This document shows, in pieces, positions 1-8,121 of a stretch of 64,000 bases of DNA (its first letter is position 1; each line of letters starts with the position of its first letter). The DNA comes from OLB6 sp964525565 (lineage in GTDB: Bacteria > Bacteroidota > Ignavibacteria > Kapaibacteriales > Kapaibacteriaceae), in NCBI GenBank assembly GCA_964525565.1, contig CAZGHI010000011.1:3007-67006 (forward strand), given 5' to 3'. The notes under the pieces were generated by a model, which was not told the DNA's origin, searched no databases, and saw only the letters and a list, made by a program, of their open reading frames with translations. A program made the translations under genes and the position numbers.

Positions 1-1254
1 ATCGCCGGTAACTGCAAGGATATTCCGTACACCGAGTGCATGCGCACCAAGTAATTCGCTTTGCAGGCCAACCATATTCCGGTCGCGACAAGCCAGGTGC
101 GTAATACATTCCATTCCGGTGGCATCCATTACGAGGCGTGAGATGGCGATGGGGCTCATGCGCAGGCGGGCGCGTGCACCATCGCTGATGTTTACGGCAT
201 GTACACCTTTGTCTTTTAAGTATTGTGCTCCTTGCACAACGGTGCTCATGTCAAGGCCACGCGGGATGTCCAGCTCTACTGTTGTCACGAACGTAGAGGT
301 GAGCCACTGGTGCCATGTGGTAGGGGGCTCGGGGCTTACCTCGAGGTTCTGTACATGATTGGTTGCTGAGACGGGGCGTTGGTAGGTACCCACGGTAGTG
401 GATGCAACTGCTGTGGCAATTGCTTGAACATGCTCTACTGTAGCACCGCCATCTGCACCGATAATGCTGGCACCGTTGCGTACTAATCGTTCGGCTGCTG
501 AAGCTACATATTGGGGGTCGGCATCGTAGTGTGGTACCCCATCAATGATGGTTGGAATACCCACATCAGGTAGTGCAATAAGGGGGAGTTCTGCAACACG
601 CAAGGCTTGTACAATACCAACCATTCGCTGCGGACCAACGGTGCCGTTACTGCCAATAGCCTGCACGCCGTGGCGGACAATCCGATTTGCCACATCCGTA
701 GGATATGAGCCTGACAGCACAGACCCATCTTCGGGAAAGCTCTTGAGTGCGATAAGCGGGATGTCGGAACTGCAGGCACGTACTGCTGCCATTGCAATTT
801 CAAGCTCGTCCAATGCAATAAACGATTTTAACATGAGCAGGTCGCACCCTGCTGAAAGCAGAGCAGAGGCCTGTTCGCGAAAGCAGCTTTCAAGATCAGC
901 GGCTCGAAGCGATCCCAAAGGAACCATTAGGCGTCCGGTGGGACCGATAACACCGGCAACAGGCGCACGATTGTTGCTGGCAGTACGTGCCAGCCATACA
1001 CCCTTACGGTTGAGTTCAGGTACACGTGCCGACAGCATCACGCTTTCTAATGCATACCTATTGGCATGTGCTGTGTTGGTTTGAAGCAATGTAGCACCTG
1101 CATCCAGAAAATCGTGATGGATGCGCTCCACAACCATGGGTGCAGAGAGGTTGTAGCGATCCGGCGGGCGCTCGGTAAAGCCTCGTCGAGCAAGTTCCAC
1201 CACCATCGAGCCATCGGCAACGAGTGGAGTATTTCCGGTCCTGTCCAAAATCAT
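1..1254 (-). CDS. Homocysteine S-methyltransferase domain fused to methylenetetrahydrofolate reductase, 3' end outside the window
   Basis: The open frame starts at ATG 1254 and runs off the left edge, giving 418 codons. Residues about 1-290 match the homocysteine S-methyltransferase barrel (VADGSMVVEL near the start, LLQTNTAHANR). Residues about 310 onward match MTHFR (VELDIPRGLD, RARLRMSPIA, HLACRDRN, GLQSELLGAHALG, NILAVTGD). This is the order of YitJ-type bifunctional enzymes, which reduce methylene-THF and transfer a methyl group to homocysteine. The domain looks altered: the positions of the three zinc cysteines read IGSNGTVGP (Gly204 for Cys) and IIGADGGAT (Asp268-Gly269 for Cys-Cys). 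Homocysteine activation by the usual zinc thiolate is therefore doubtful, while the visible MTHFR part looks normal. The start overlaps the upstream MauE-like gene by ATGA, which suggests translational coupling. Confidence 0.85.
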   Translation of the reverse strand, partial: MILDRTGNTPLVADGSMVVELARRGFTERPPDRYNLSAPMVVERIHHDFLDAGATLLQTNTAHANRYALESVMLSARVPELNRKGVWLARTASNNRAPVAGVIGPTGRLMVPLGSLRAADLESCFREQASALLSAGCDLLMLKSFIALDELEIAMAAVRACSSDIPLIALKSFPEDGSVLSGSYPTDVANRIVRHGVQAIGSNGTVGPQRMVGIVQALRVAELPLIALPDVGIPTIIDGVPHYDADPQYVASAAERLVRNGASIIGADGGATVEHVQAIATAVASTTVGTYQRPVSATNHVQNLEVSPEPPTTWHQWLTSTFVTTVELDIPRGLDMSTVVQGAQYLKDKGVHAVNISDGARARLRMSPIAISRLVMDATGMECITHLACRDRNMVGLQSELLGAHALGVRNILAVTGD

Positions 1255-1700
1255 AAGGGCCGCGAGAACCGCTCGTCGAGTGAGAACAGTGTGACCGGCT
1301 TCCAGACGATAGCAATACAGCCAAGCAACATAGCCGTATTCTTGAGCACTTTCCACCAGCTTACTTCTTCGCCACCACTGTCGCCAAAGCAGCCGCAGTC
1401 AATTTTCAATCCTTGGATAACGGCAATAGCCACCGCGATGGTAAAAACGCATAACATTGCCGCACAGAGTCCTGCTGAAACGCGTGTTTTGAAGCCGAGC
1501 AGTAGAGCAGTACCTGCCAGTAACTCCAGCCACGGTAAAATCAGGGCTACTGCATTTACACTCCACACAGGCAACAAATGGTAATGTGAAATGTTGGTGG
1601 CAAAGGCCAGAGGGTCGGCCAGCTTCGGAATTGCAGCGTAGAGGAAAAATCCTCCAACGAACACGCGAATCAGAAAAAGTGCAATAGGTTGAACGAGCAT
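1251..1700 (-). CDS. MauE/DoxX-family integral membrane protein
   Basis: This 149-residue protein has about four hydrophobic helices and the sequence KIDCGCFGD (Cys102-Gly-Cys104), typical of MauE/DoxX-related membrane proteins with a CGCFG signature. MauE is linked to disulfide handling during methylamine dehydrogenase maturation; the role here is unknown and I infer only a redox-active membrane protein. The ATG at 1700 lies 4 nt after a TAGATTTG element (complement 1705-1712), so the mRNA may be nearly leaderless. Its stop overlaps the start of the methyltransferase/MTHFR gene (ATGA, 1251-1254), placing the two in one operon. Confidence 0.75.
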   Translation of the reverse strand: MLVQPIALFLIRVFVGGFFLYAAIPKLADPLAFATNISHYHLLPVWSVNAVALILPWLELLAGTALLLGFKTRVSAGLCAAMLCVFTIAVAIAVIQGLKIDCGCFGDSGGEEVSWWKVLKNTAMLLGCIAIVWKPVTLFSLDERFSRPL

Positions 1701-1704
1701 GGAA

Positions 1705-1712
1705 CAAATCTA
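1705..1712 (-). promoter_or_regulatory. TAnnTTTG promoter element of the mauE-like/MTHFR operon
   Basis: The complement reads TAGATTTG and ends 4 nt before the ATG at 1700. It matches the Bacteroidota -7 consensus TAnnTTTG. No clear -33 TTG is seen. The short spacing implies a leaderless or nearly leaderless transcript. Confidence 0.5.
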
Positions 1713-1763
1713 CTATTTTGGAAGTTGAGCGTTTATTCCATTCACAAACAGGAGGGTGTAATA

Positions 1764-2213
1764 GTGGACGAATACGGATTGGGAACTGAGGAAACCGGAA
1801 TCCTGGCACTCATGATGGGTATGCTGGCGGTTGTTGCCGTTGTAGGCGTGTTGGTCTATTTGTTTATCGGATTTTGTCTCGGTAAACTCTTCGAAAAAGC
1901 AGGAAAGCCGATGTGGGCAGGATTCGTACCGATATACAACATCATGGTAATTATTGAGCTGGTAGGTCGGCCGATGTGGTGGATAGCTTTACTGCTCCTG
2001 GCTTTTATTCCGGTTGTGGGTGGCATTGCCGTAGCTGTTGTCATGGCTATTCTCTGGATAGACTTTGCAAAGAGCTATGGAAAGGATGTTGTGTGGGGGC
2101 TGCTGCTTACATTCTTTGCCGTAATCATGCTGCCGATAATGGCTTTTAGTAACGATATCAGGTACATTGGACCCTCTGTATCTGGAGGGGCGGGAGCCGC
2201 ACCAACTGCATAG
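1764..2213 (+). CDS. DUF5684-type multi-pass membrane protein
   Basis: This 149-residue hydrophobic protein has the DUF5684 pattern: a first helix, then GKLFEKAGKPMWAGFVPIYN, then two more hydrophobic stretches and an Ala/Gly-rich C-terminus. The family has no assigned function; members resemble small membrane proteins seen near signal peptidases. I chose GTG 1764 because AGGAGG at 1750-1755 lies 8 nt upstream, and because the frame upstream of it (to 1689) is not hydrophobic and overlaps the divergent promoter. A strong terminator follows at 2282. Confidence 0.75.
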   Translation: MDEYGLGTEETGILALMMGMLAVVAVVGVLVYLFIGFCLGKLFEKAGKPMWAGFVPIYNIMVIIELVGRPMWWIALLLLAFIPVVGGIAVAVVMAILWIDFAKSYGKDVVWGLLLTFFAVIMLPIMAFSNDIRYIGPSVSGGAGAAPTA

Positions 2214-2281
2214 CGTTTATTCAACTTATTGCTCTTGTAAACAGCATATTGAACTACGCCCATGCGCAGTATAGTCCTTTC

Positions 2282-2313
2282 AAAGCGCCGACATTGTCGG
2301 CGCTTTTTTTTTT
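2282..2313 (+). terminator. Rho-independent terminator after the DUF5684 gene
   Basis: AAAGCGCCGAC, a 3-nt loop ATT, then GTCGGCGCTTT form a perfect 11-bp stem that runs directly into a tract of T residues. Confidence 0.9.
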
Positions 2314-2322
2314 AAAACCAGT

Positions 2323-2338
2323 TGTACCTATAGGTACA
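2323..2338. repeat. Perfect 16-bp palindrome, possible operator
   Basis: TGTACCTATAGGTACA is fully self-complementary. It lies 10 nt past the terminator in the 391-nt space between the DUF5684 gene and the convergent protease gene. Apart from this palindrome and the terminator I see nothing coding in 2214-2604. A protein-binding site is possible, but no adjacent gene start explains it. Confidence 0.4.
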
Positions 2339-2604
2339 GCAGGTTTGCATGTGGTTGAAACTGTTGATTTACGATCCGCACAGAATCGTGTTAACAAGTA
2401 ATCATCGACGTTGTTCTAACATATAACCGTGTGGTGATCATATACTGCATGACTTGCGGGGGGTAAGCACGATGCGGCGGGTTTGCAGCCAAAATGAACA
2501 TCCGGCACTTTTGAATGGCATTGGAATTTTTTCCTACAGCACTCTGCTTCTCGCCCATAGTAAGAGAATCCATTCGATATGCATGGATAAGCAGATAAGA
2601 ATTA

Positions 2605-5061
2605 TTATCGGTTTGCTGCCAGAGCGCGCTTAATCTGCAGTTGTAAATCTGCGAAGTGAGCCTTGCTCAGCGGGTTTACCCCAGCCCCTTGTAATCTACG
2701 TTCCAATGCAGCAAGATGAGCGCGGGCCAGAGCGCGTACATCTGAACGATATGTATCCACGGCAAAGAATCGTGCGAATTCACTCATACCGGTAGCATCA
2801 AGCTGATTGGTTTTGGTGATCAACGCTTCAACAAAGTCGCGTTGCATGTTGCGTTGATAGTAATCCGGGTTGCCAAGGGATTGTGCAGAAAAGATGCCTA
2901 ATTCAAGATCGTCCAATAATTCAGAAGCTTTATAAGGAGCCTGGTTGCGCGCTTCGAGTGCAATCAGGCGCAGCAGCTTATCGTTGCTCATGCAGTTCCG
3001 AATGGCGCTTGTTTGATATGTAGCCAATCGTTCAACGTACCGGGTAGGGTCAAGAAGACTGACCACTGCGGAGTCTATCAGCCATGTTGGTGTAGTAACA
3101 ATGTTCTTCACAATCCAAGCAATCGCTTGTTTCTGACGATCACGGGGAACGGGGGTGAAAACAGGTTCATCTATTGAGCCAAAAACCTTCCTCTTAACGA
3201 TGATCCCGCCCGGCACGTTAGCAACATGCTGCATCTCACGGGAGAACTGGAACCAGATATCATCAACGGCCTCTGCCAGCAGCTTAAAATCCTTGCCGTC
3301 CTGCTTAGTTGCCTCCACAACGTATCCCATTGCACGTTTCAGGTTTGCGAAGCCGTAATCACCGGCTTTCATGGGGTCATCACCGAGGTCTTCCATTTGA
3401 GATGTTGGATCATACACACGCCATTGCTGAGCACCAAAGCGGAGGTATGGATCCTTTTCCGCTTCAGTAGCCCATTTGTGCAAGGTATCGGTTTCATCGT
3501 CGGCAGTTTTAGCGCCGATGATCGGTCGGTATCCCCATCGTACAGCCCAGTGATCGTATGGCCCAACCTTTGGAAAGACATCAACATCGTCACCTGGTTG
3601 AGCGATGTAGTTGTACCGTGCATAATCCATGATGGAGGGGGCTGTACCATACTTTTCACAGAATGTTTTTGATCGCAACGAGTCCACTGGATAGGCAGAG
3701 CTCGCACCCATGTTATGAGGGTGGCCAATCGTATGTCCGAACTCATGGGCGGCAACCGTTGCAATAAGAGCGCCCATCAGGCTGTCGGAGTATGGAAGTT
3801 TGCGAGAACGCGGATCGCTGACGGCTTGAGCGAAGAACCACCCGGTTTGTAGTTTCAGGACATTGTGGAACCATCCGATATCGCTTTCGATAATCTCTCC
3901 CGTGCGGGGGTCGTGAATATTCGGACCGTATGCATTTTCGATAGGTGATGCAAAGTATCGGATAACACTATACCGTGCATCTTCCGGTGACCATGTACTA
4001 TCTTCTTCCGGTGTGGGCGGATCCAGTACGCGCACGGCATTCTTAAATCCTGCAGATTCGAACGCTGGATTCCAACTTTCAATTCCTTTGCGAAGCCACT
4101 CACGCCACTGCGGCGGAGTAGCCGGATCTAAGTAATATGTGATAGGCTTGATTGGCTCAACTAACTCGCCACGGAGAAAAGCAGCAGTATCTGACGGTTC
4201 GAGGCGCCACCGGAGTATGTAGCGGCGGGTGACGGCTTCCGGCTCAGGACGTCCGTAGTCGGTTTGCCATAGCGCAAAGTAACCAACCCGTGGATCTGCA
4301 AGTCGGGGTATCATCGGATTTTCGGGAAGTTGAACCATGCTATGATGCATGGCGAAACTCATGGTTTGTGATGCGTAATTCTGGACAGGTTCCGATGCGC
4401 TATACGTGAGTACATTTTCGACTTCGATGTTCGTAGGGAAACTACGGGCATAATCAATGTAGGAGCGCTCTTTGAAGTTCCTCCCAAGCTTGTATTGCTT
4501 GCGGAAATTGGGGTCAGGAGTAAGTAAACCGATGTCGTCAGTAAAGAGGTTTGTAACGTCTATGACCACAGACTGAGAGTCGGCAGAATATGCCTGTATA
4601 GGAAACGCTTCGATAATTTCTTCAAAGTTTGATGCCTTAACAGCGCGATAAATGGCGGTAGAATCGGGCGCTACATTTTCGTAACTCACGGTGCGGAGTA
4701 GGATCTTGTCAAATTTCCGCTCCCAGCGGATAACGCTACTGTTCATCTCCTCGCCACCGTAACCAATTTGTGGTGTTTTTGCTATTCTGCTTACCAGAAG
4801 GAGCTCTTGTCCAAGTTTAGATTTTGGGATTTCGAAAAATATCTTGTCGTCGATTCGATGAACGGTAAACAACCCGCTGTCGCTGACGGCTTCTTTGGTG
4901 ATAACCTTTGAGTACGGTTTAATCTTTCCCGGTTTTGCAGCGGAAGAGTCCGAAGGTGTAGGTCCGTCCTTCTTAACAGCCGTTGACGTCGAGCAGGCAG
5001 TGGCGATGTAGGTAACAGCAAGAAGTAGAAGCGAAAGTCGCGGTGAGCGGAGTATGAACAT
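2605..5061 (-). CDS. Zinc-dependent metzincin lipoprotein (DUF5117/DUF4953/DUF5118 family)
   Basis: The protein has 818 residues, normal for this family. The N-terminus has a hydrophobic segment ending TYIATAC at Cys23, so it is probably a lipoprotein exported across the inner membrane. The zinc motif HEFGHTIGHPH (His439, Glu440, His443, His449) is a complete metzincin HExxHxxGxxH signature followed by Asn450. Flanking blocks correspond to the N-terminal DUF5118/DUF5117 region and the C-terminal DUF4953 region. It is predicted to be an envelope peptidase; the substrate is unknown. The start at ATG 5061 sits only 20 nt from an assembly gap, so its promoter cannot be read. Confidence 0.88.
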   Translation of the reverse strand: MFILRSPRLSLLLLAVTYIATACSTSTAVKKDGPTPSDSSAAKPGKIKPYSKVITKEAVSDSGLFTVHRIDDKIFFEIPKSKLGQELLLVSRIAKTPQIGYGGEEMNSSVIRWERKFDKILLRTVSYENVAPDSTAIYRAVKASNFEEIIEAFPIQAYSADSQSVVIDVTNLFTDDIGLLTPDPNFRKQYKLGRNFKERSYIDYARSFPTNIEVENVLTYSASEPVQNYASQTMSFAMHHSMVQLPENPMIPRLADPRVGYFALWQTDYGRPEPEAVTRRYILRWRLEPSDTAAFLRGELVEPIKPITYYLDPATPPQWREWLRKGIESWNPAFESAGFKNAVRVLDPPTPEEDSTWSPEDARYSVIRYFASPIENAYGPNIHDPRTGEIIESDIGWFHNVLKLQTGWFFAQAVSDPRSRKLPYSDSLMGALIATVAAHEFGHTIGHPHNMGASSAYPVDSLRSKTFCEKYGTAPSIMDYARYNYIAQPGDDVDVFPKVGPYDHWAVRWGYRPIIGAKTADDETDTLHKWATEAEKDPYLRFGAQQWRVYDPTSQMEDLGDDPMKAGDYGFANLKRAMGYVVEATKQDGKDFKLLAEAVDDIWFQFSREMQHVANVPGGIIVKRKVFGSIDEPVFTPVPRDRQKQAIAWIVKNIVTTPTWLIDSAVVSLLDPTRYVERLATYQTSAIRNCMSNDKLLRLIALEARNQAPYKASELLDDLELGIFSAQSLGNPDYYQRNMQRDFVEALITKTNQLDATGMSEFARFFAVDTYRSDVRALARAHLAALERRLQGAGVNPLSKAHFADLQLQIKRALAANR

Positions 5062-5081
5062 GGTTGAATTCTGGGGCTTAG

Positions 5082-5209
5082 NNNNNNNNNNNNNNNNNNN
5101 NNNNNNNNNNNNNNNNNNNNNNNNNNNNNNNNNNNNNNNNNNNNNNNNNNNNNNNNNNNNNNNNNNNNNNNNNNNNNNNNNNNNNNNNNNNNNNNNNNNN
5201 NNNNNNNNN
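5082..5209. other. Assembly gap (128 N)
   Basis: This run of N lies in the intergenic region upstream of the protease gene. Its true length may differ from 128. Confidence 0.99.
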
Positions 5210-5248
5210 GGGTGGGAGGGACTTTTCGCGCTCGGGCATCTCTGGTGC

Positions 5249-5293
5249 GACGTGTGGCTTCGTGAGGGCCGGATCAGGTGAGCGCCACACGTC
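5249..5293. repeat. Inverted repeat in GC-richer DNA beside the gap
   Basis: GACGTGTGGC (5249-5258) and GCCACACGTC (5284-5293) form a perfect 10-bp stem with a 25-nt loop. The block 5210-5310 looks richer in G+C than the rest of the intergenic DNA and directly borders the gap, as a collapsed repeat edge would. No open frame of note lies in 5210-5482. Confidence 0.45.
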
Positions 5294-5470
5294 TGCTTCG
5301 GGGGAGGCTAATTTGTGCTTGTGGTGTATTGACACTTCTAATACTGAACTGTTACACACCGTATGCTGTAGACGAATTCATCAGCGAGTCCATTGTTTTC
5401 TCTGCCTACGAAATGTTGTCTGAAAAGATGCATCTGTGACACTCCCAGGAAAAAATTCCATGTCGTGCGC

Positions 5471-5478
5471 TAGCTTTG
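5471..5478 (+). promoter_or_regulatory. TAnnTTTG promoter element of pyrF
   Basis: TAGCTTTG ends 4 nt before the pyrF ATG at 5483. There is no Shine-Dalgarno sequence, so the transcript is probably leaderless or nearly so. Confidence 0.5.
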
Positions 5479-5482
5479 AGCT

Positions 5483-6247
5483 ATGATTCCCCCTTCAGGA
5501 CTTTGCATCGGGTTAGACCCCGATGTAAGCAAAATGCCCAATGGTATGCGGACGGTGGAACACATCGTGCCGTTTTTGTCGGCAATTGTTGAAGCAACAC
5601 AACATGTTGCACGTGCCTATAAAATCAATACGGCCTTTTTTGAACAGTATGGTCGTGCGGGTTACGAAGCGCTCTTTGATGTCCGCGAAATAGTTGGGGA
5701 CACGTACTGTATAGTTGACGCAAAACGTGCCGATATCGGTAACACCTCGGCGGCTTATGCCCGGGCTCTTTTTGGTGAACTACGCGCAGATGCCGTTACC
5801 GTAGCCCCCTACATGGGTTCTGACTCCGTTCAGCCATTTCTTGATATGGGGTTCACATACGTTCTTGCTCTGACCTCAAATCCCGGTTCTGCGGATTTTC
5901 AGCGAATACCAGCTTACTCCAGCGAAGGTGCTGCCTCTCCTCTCTATGAACATGTTATCCGGACTGCCCTTTCCTGGCACAATGCAGGCCGGCTGGGGTT
6001 TGTTGTTGGAGCAACACATCCAACAGAGGTTGAACACGTTCGCCAGATGAGTCCATCCACACCGCTGCTGATTCCCGGTATTGGTGCGCAAGGGGGTGAA
6101 GCACGAGCAACAGCCGAAGCCAACTGTGGCGGACCTGCCTTGTACAACGTTGGGCGAACCATTCTCTATGCGTCGAATGCAATGAATTATGCAGACGTAG
6201 CCGCTAAGGTAGCAGCAGAGATTTCCAAAGAACTTCAGTTACATTGA
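5483..6247 (+). CDS. pyrF: Orotidine 5'-phosphate decarboxylase, type 2
   Basis: This 254-residue enzyme converts OMP to UMP, the last step of de novo pyrimidine synthesis. Visible family motifs are LCIGLDPD (residues 7-14), AYKINTAFFEQYG with Lys47, and the catalytic block DAKRADIGNT (Asp79, Lys81, Asp84), which is the type 2 pattern. The N-terminus is unusually short, beginning just before the GLDPD strand. An in-frame TGA at 5477-5479 rules out a longer protein. A TAGCTTTG element lies 4 nt upstream of the ATG and no ribosome binding site is visible. The DUF2851 gene follows after 61 nt on the same strand. Confidence 0.93.
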   Translation: MIPPSGLCIGLDPDVSKMPNGMRTVEHIVPFLSAIVEATQHVARAYKINTAFFEQYGRAGYEALFDVREIVGDTYCIVDAKRADIGNTSAAYARALFGELRADAVTVAPYMGSDSVQPFLDMGFTYVLALTSNPGSADFQRIPAYSSEGAASPLYEHVIRTALSWHNAGRLGFVVGATHPTEVEHVRQMSPSTPLLIPGIGAQGGEARATAEANCGGPALYNVGRTILYASNAMNYADVAAKVAAEISKELQLH

Positions 6248-6308
6248 TGCGATTGTAAGGGGCTTTGCCTGAGCGTCACATCCTATTGTACACACATCAC
6301 TTTAGGGT

Positions 6309-7301
6309 ATGGCTCTCCTTGATGTACCCGAACGCCTGCTTCAGCGGCATGTTCATGCGCTACTTACTGACCCAACCCGCACCTGGAGGTGTACGAATGG
6401 TGAAATGATTCAAATTGTAGCAGCCGGCCTCACAAATGTTCATGCTGGACCTGACTTTCAGGATATGGCTGTGCTCTGCAATGGCGTAGTGTACATTGGC
6501 GATGGCGAGTTCCACCGGCGCGCATCGGAATGGTCAGAACATAATCATACCAGCAACGAACGATACCAGAATCTTCTGTTGCATGTGGTCATCGAGAACA
6601 ATACAAACATCTGCATAGGTGCACGCTGGACTTTGGAAATACCTGCACATGAGCTGGCCGAAGCGCTTCGCAATCGAACGTGGGACTCGAAACCAACAAC
6701 CACCGATATCGAAGAGGTTCAACACTTTGCCTTGCTGCGACTGCTGCGGCAAACAGCCGATGCGCAATCCACGATGCGTCGGTTGGGTGTTAAGGAGTCG
6801 TTGCGTGTGTTGTTATCGGCATGGTTATCACGCCTTTCTGCAAAACGACTCCGACCTATGGACGATGCTATATACCATAGTCTCCGGTCTGGAATTGTTG
6901 ATTCAGCATATGGACACCTGGTGCAAAATTTTCCCAACATACCCGCATGCGAAGTGTACTCTATGGTACTGTCTGCAGAGCGTGTTCCCATTGGTAGGGA
7001 AGGTCCACTACTAAGGCGCGAGGTCTTTGTAAACGTTATTCTTCCGATGCTGTGTACACTTGCTTTACCCGATCAGCGTATAGTGCTTCTTCAGTGGTAT
7101 TGGAGTGCTCCAGCAGTTCACGAATATGGATTGTTGCGGCGACGGTTCCATAACCAGTCTCAAAAGTATGTGTGGCAACAGCAGGGTCTTCTAGAGTTCA
7201 TGCGTACGCATGGGCGCCGATTATCTACCTGCGGCGAGGCAATTCGAGCTTATGGAGTCTCGGGTACACTCGAATTTATTCGTGAAGCAATGATTGTGTA
7301 G
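6309..7301 (+). CDS. DUF2851 family protein
   Basis: The 330-residue protein shows the DUF2851 pattern: GLTNVHAGPDFQDM, then IGDGEFHRRASEWSEHNH, then YQNLLLHVVIEN. The family is common in Bacteroidota and relatives and has no proven function; the conserved His, Asp and Glu residues resemble a nuclease-like or metal site, but that is inference. There is no signal peptide, so it is probably cytoplasmic. It lies 61 nt after pyrF and may share its transcript. Confidence 0.8.
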   Translation: MALLDVPERLLQRHVHALLTDPTRTWRCTNGEMIQIVAAGLTNVHAGPDFQDMAVLCNGVVYIGDGEFHRRASEWSEHNHTSNERYQNLLLHVVIENNTNICIGARWTLEIPAHELAEALRNRTWDSKPTTTDIEEVQHFALLRLLRQTADAQSTMRRLGVKESLRVLLSAWLSRLSAKRLRPMDDAIYHSLRSGIVDSAYGHLVQNFPNIPACEVYSMVLSAERVPIGREGPLLRREVFVNVILPMLCTLALPDQRIVLLQWYWSAPAVHEYGLLRRRFHNQSQKYVWQQQGLLEFMRTHGRRLSTCGEAIRAYGVSGTLEFIREAMIV

Positions 7302-8121
7302 TATGCATATGATCTGTTTAGACATGGAGGTACGGTTCTGCAGATCGTAATGCATTCGGAAACTGGATGTTGTGCCGCAAAAAGGTGAATGCATAAACTG
7401 AATGTGGTGCGCTGCAATGAGAGCATCTTGTTTATGACGCAGTCAATGAATGGGACACACTCAACATGATCAATGAACTGTACAGCAAAAACTGATTTCT
7501 TCAGAAGAGCCGTTGCCTGTCTCCTGAAGTTTGCTATTCATGGCCCTGGAGATGCACGGCTGTGATGATCCGGGTCGAAATTTAATCCGGCATACCTTGA
7601 GCGCGTCATCCGGTGTGAAATACTACATACAAACTGCAATGTCCAGTTTCTTGTTTGCTTGTCGATTGTGATACTGTGGGTAGTTCACGTTTATTTGAAA
7701 CAGGTAATCGTATTGTAATCATCATGCTGAACGGGTGCGGTGGCCAAATATGTTCATAGCGTGAGGTACGGCGAAAGAACACACATCGTGGTCCGAATGT
7801 TCAATGGAATCAGCCAATGCAGTCCGAGGCTATGCGCAGACAGCAACCGTGTTCGCAATACTGTGAACGATTGCTGCAGGAGGCGCTGGCATCATTGCAC
7901 ATGAAGGTTAGAACAAATGAAACATAGTCATGGGTGGTTAACGATATTGAGCACCACGAAACAGAAATCATGACTGTATTGTTCCGGAATATCCGATCCA
8001 ATATGTGTTCAATGGTGAGTACATTCGCAATCAGCAGATTACTGCATTCGTGTTGAGATTGTTGTTAACAACCAACTGCTGATAAATGCTTAACAATGGT
8101 ACGTAATTGAAGGAGTAGCAC
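7302..8121. other. 820-nt non-coding spacer
   Basis: Neither strand has a convincing gene; open frames are at most about 63 codons and resemble no family I know. I see no tRNA, terminator or tandem repeat. A good ribosome binding site (AAGGAG at 8110-8115) near the right end belongs to the next gene. It may be decayed coding DNA at the edge of an accessory island. Confidence 0.5.

Noticed and set aside
545..1084. Long plus-strand open frame inside the methyltransferase/MTHFR region
   Set aside because: It is the antisense shadow of conserved codons on the minus strand, and its protein is low-complexity with no family resemblance.
3226..3672. Open frames on the plus strand within the metzincin gene
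   Set aside because: They are complementary-strand shadows of a well-conserved gene and have no ribosome binding sites or family motifs.
5283..5295. Sequencing adapter contamination near the first gap
   Set aside because: The complement matches a common adapter over only about 10 nt (CAGACGTGTG) and then diverges; this is too short to call.
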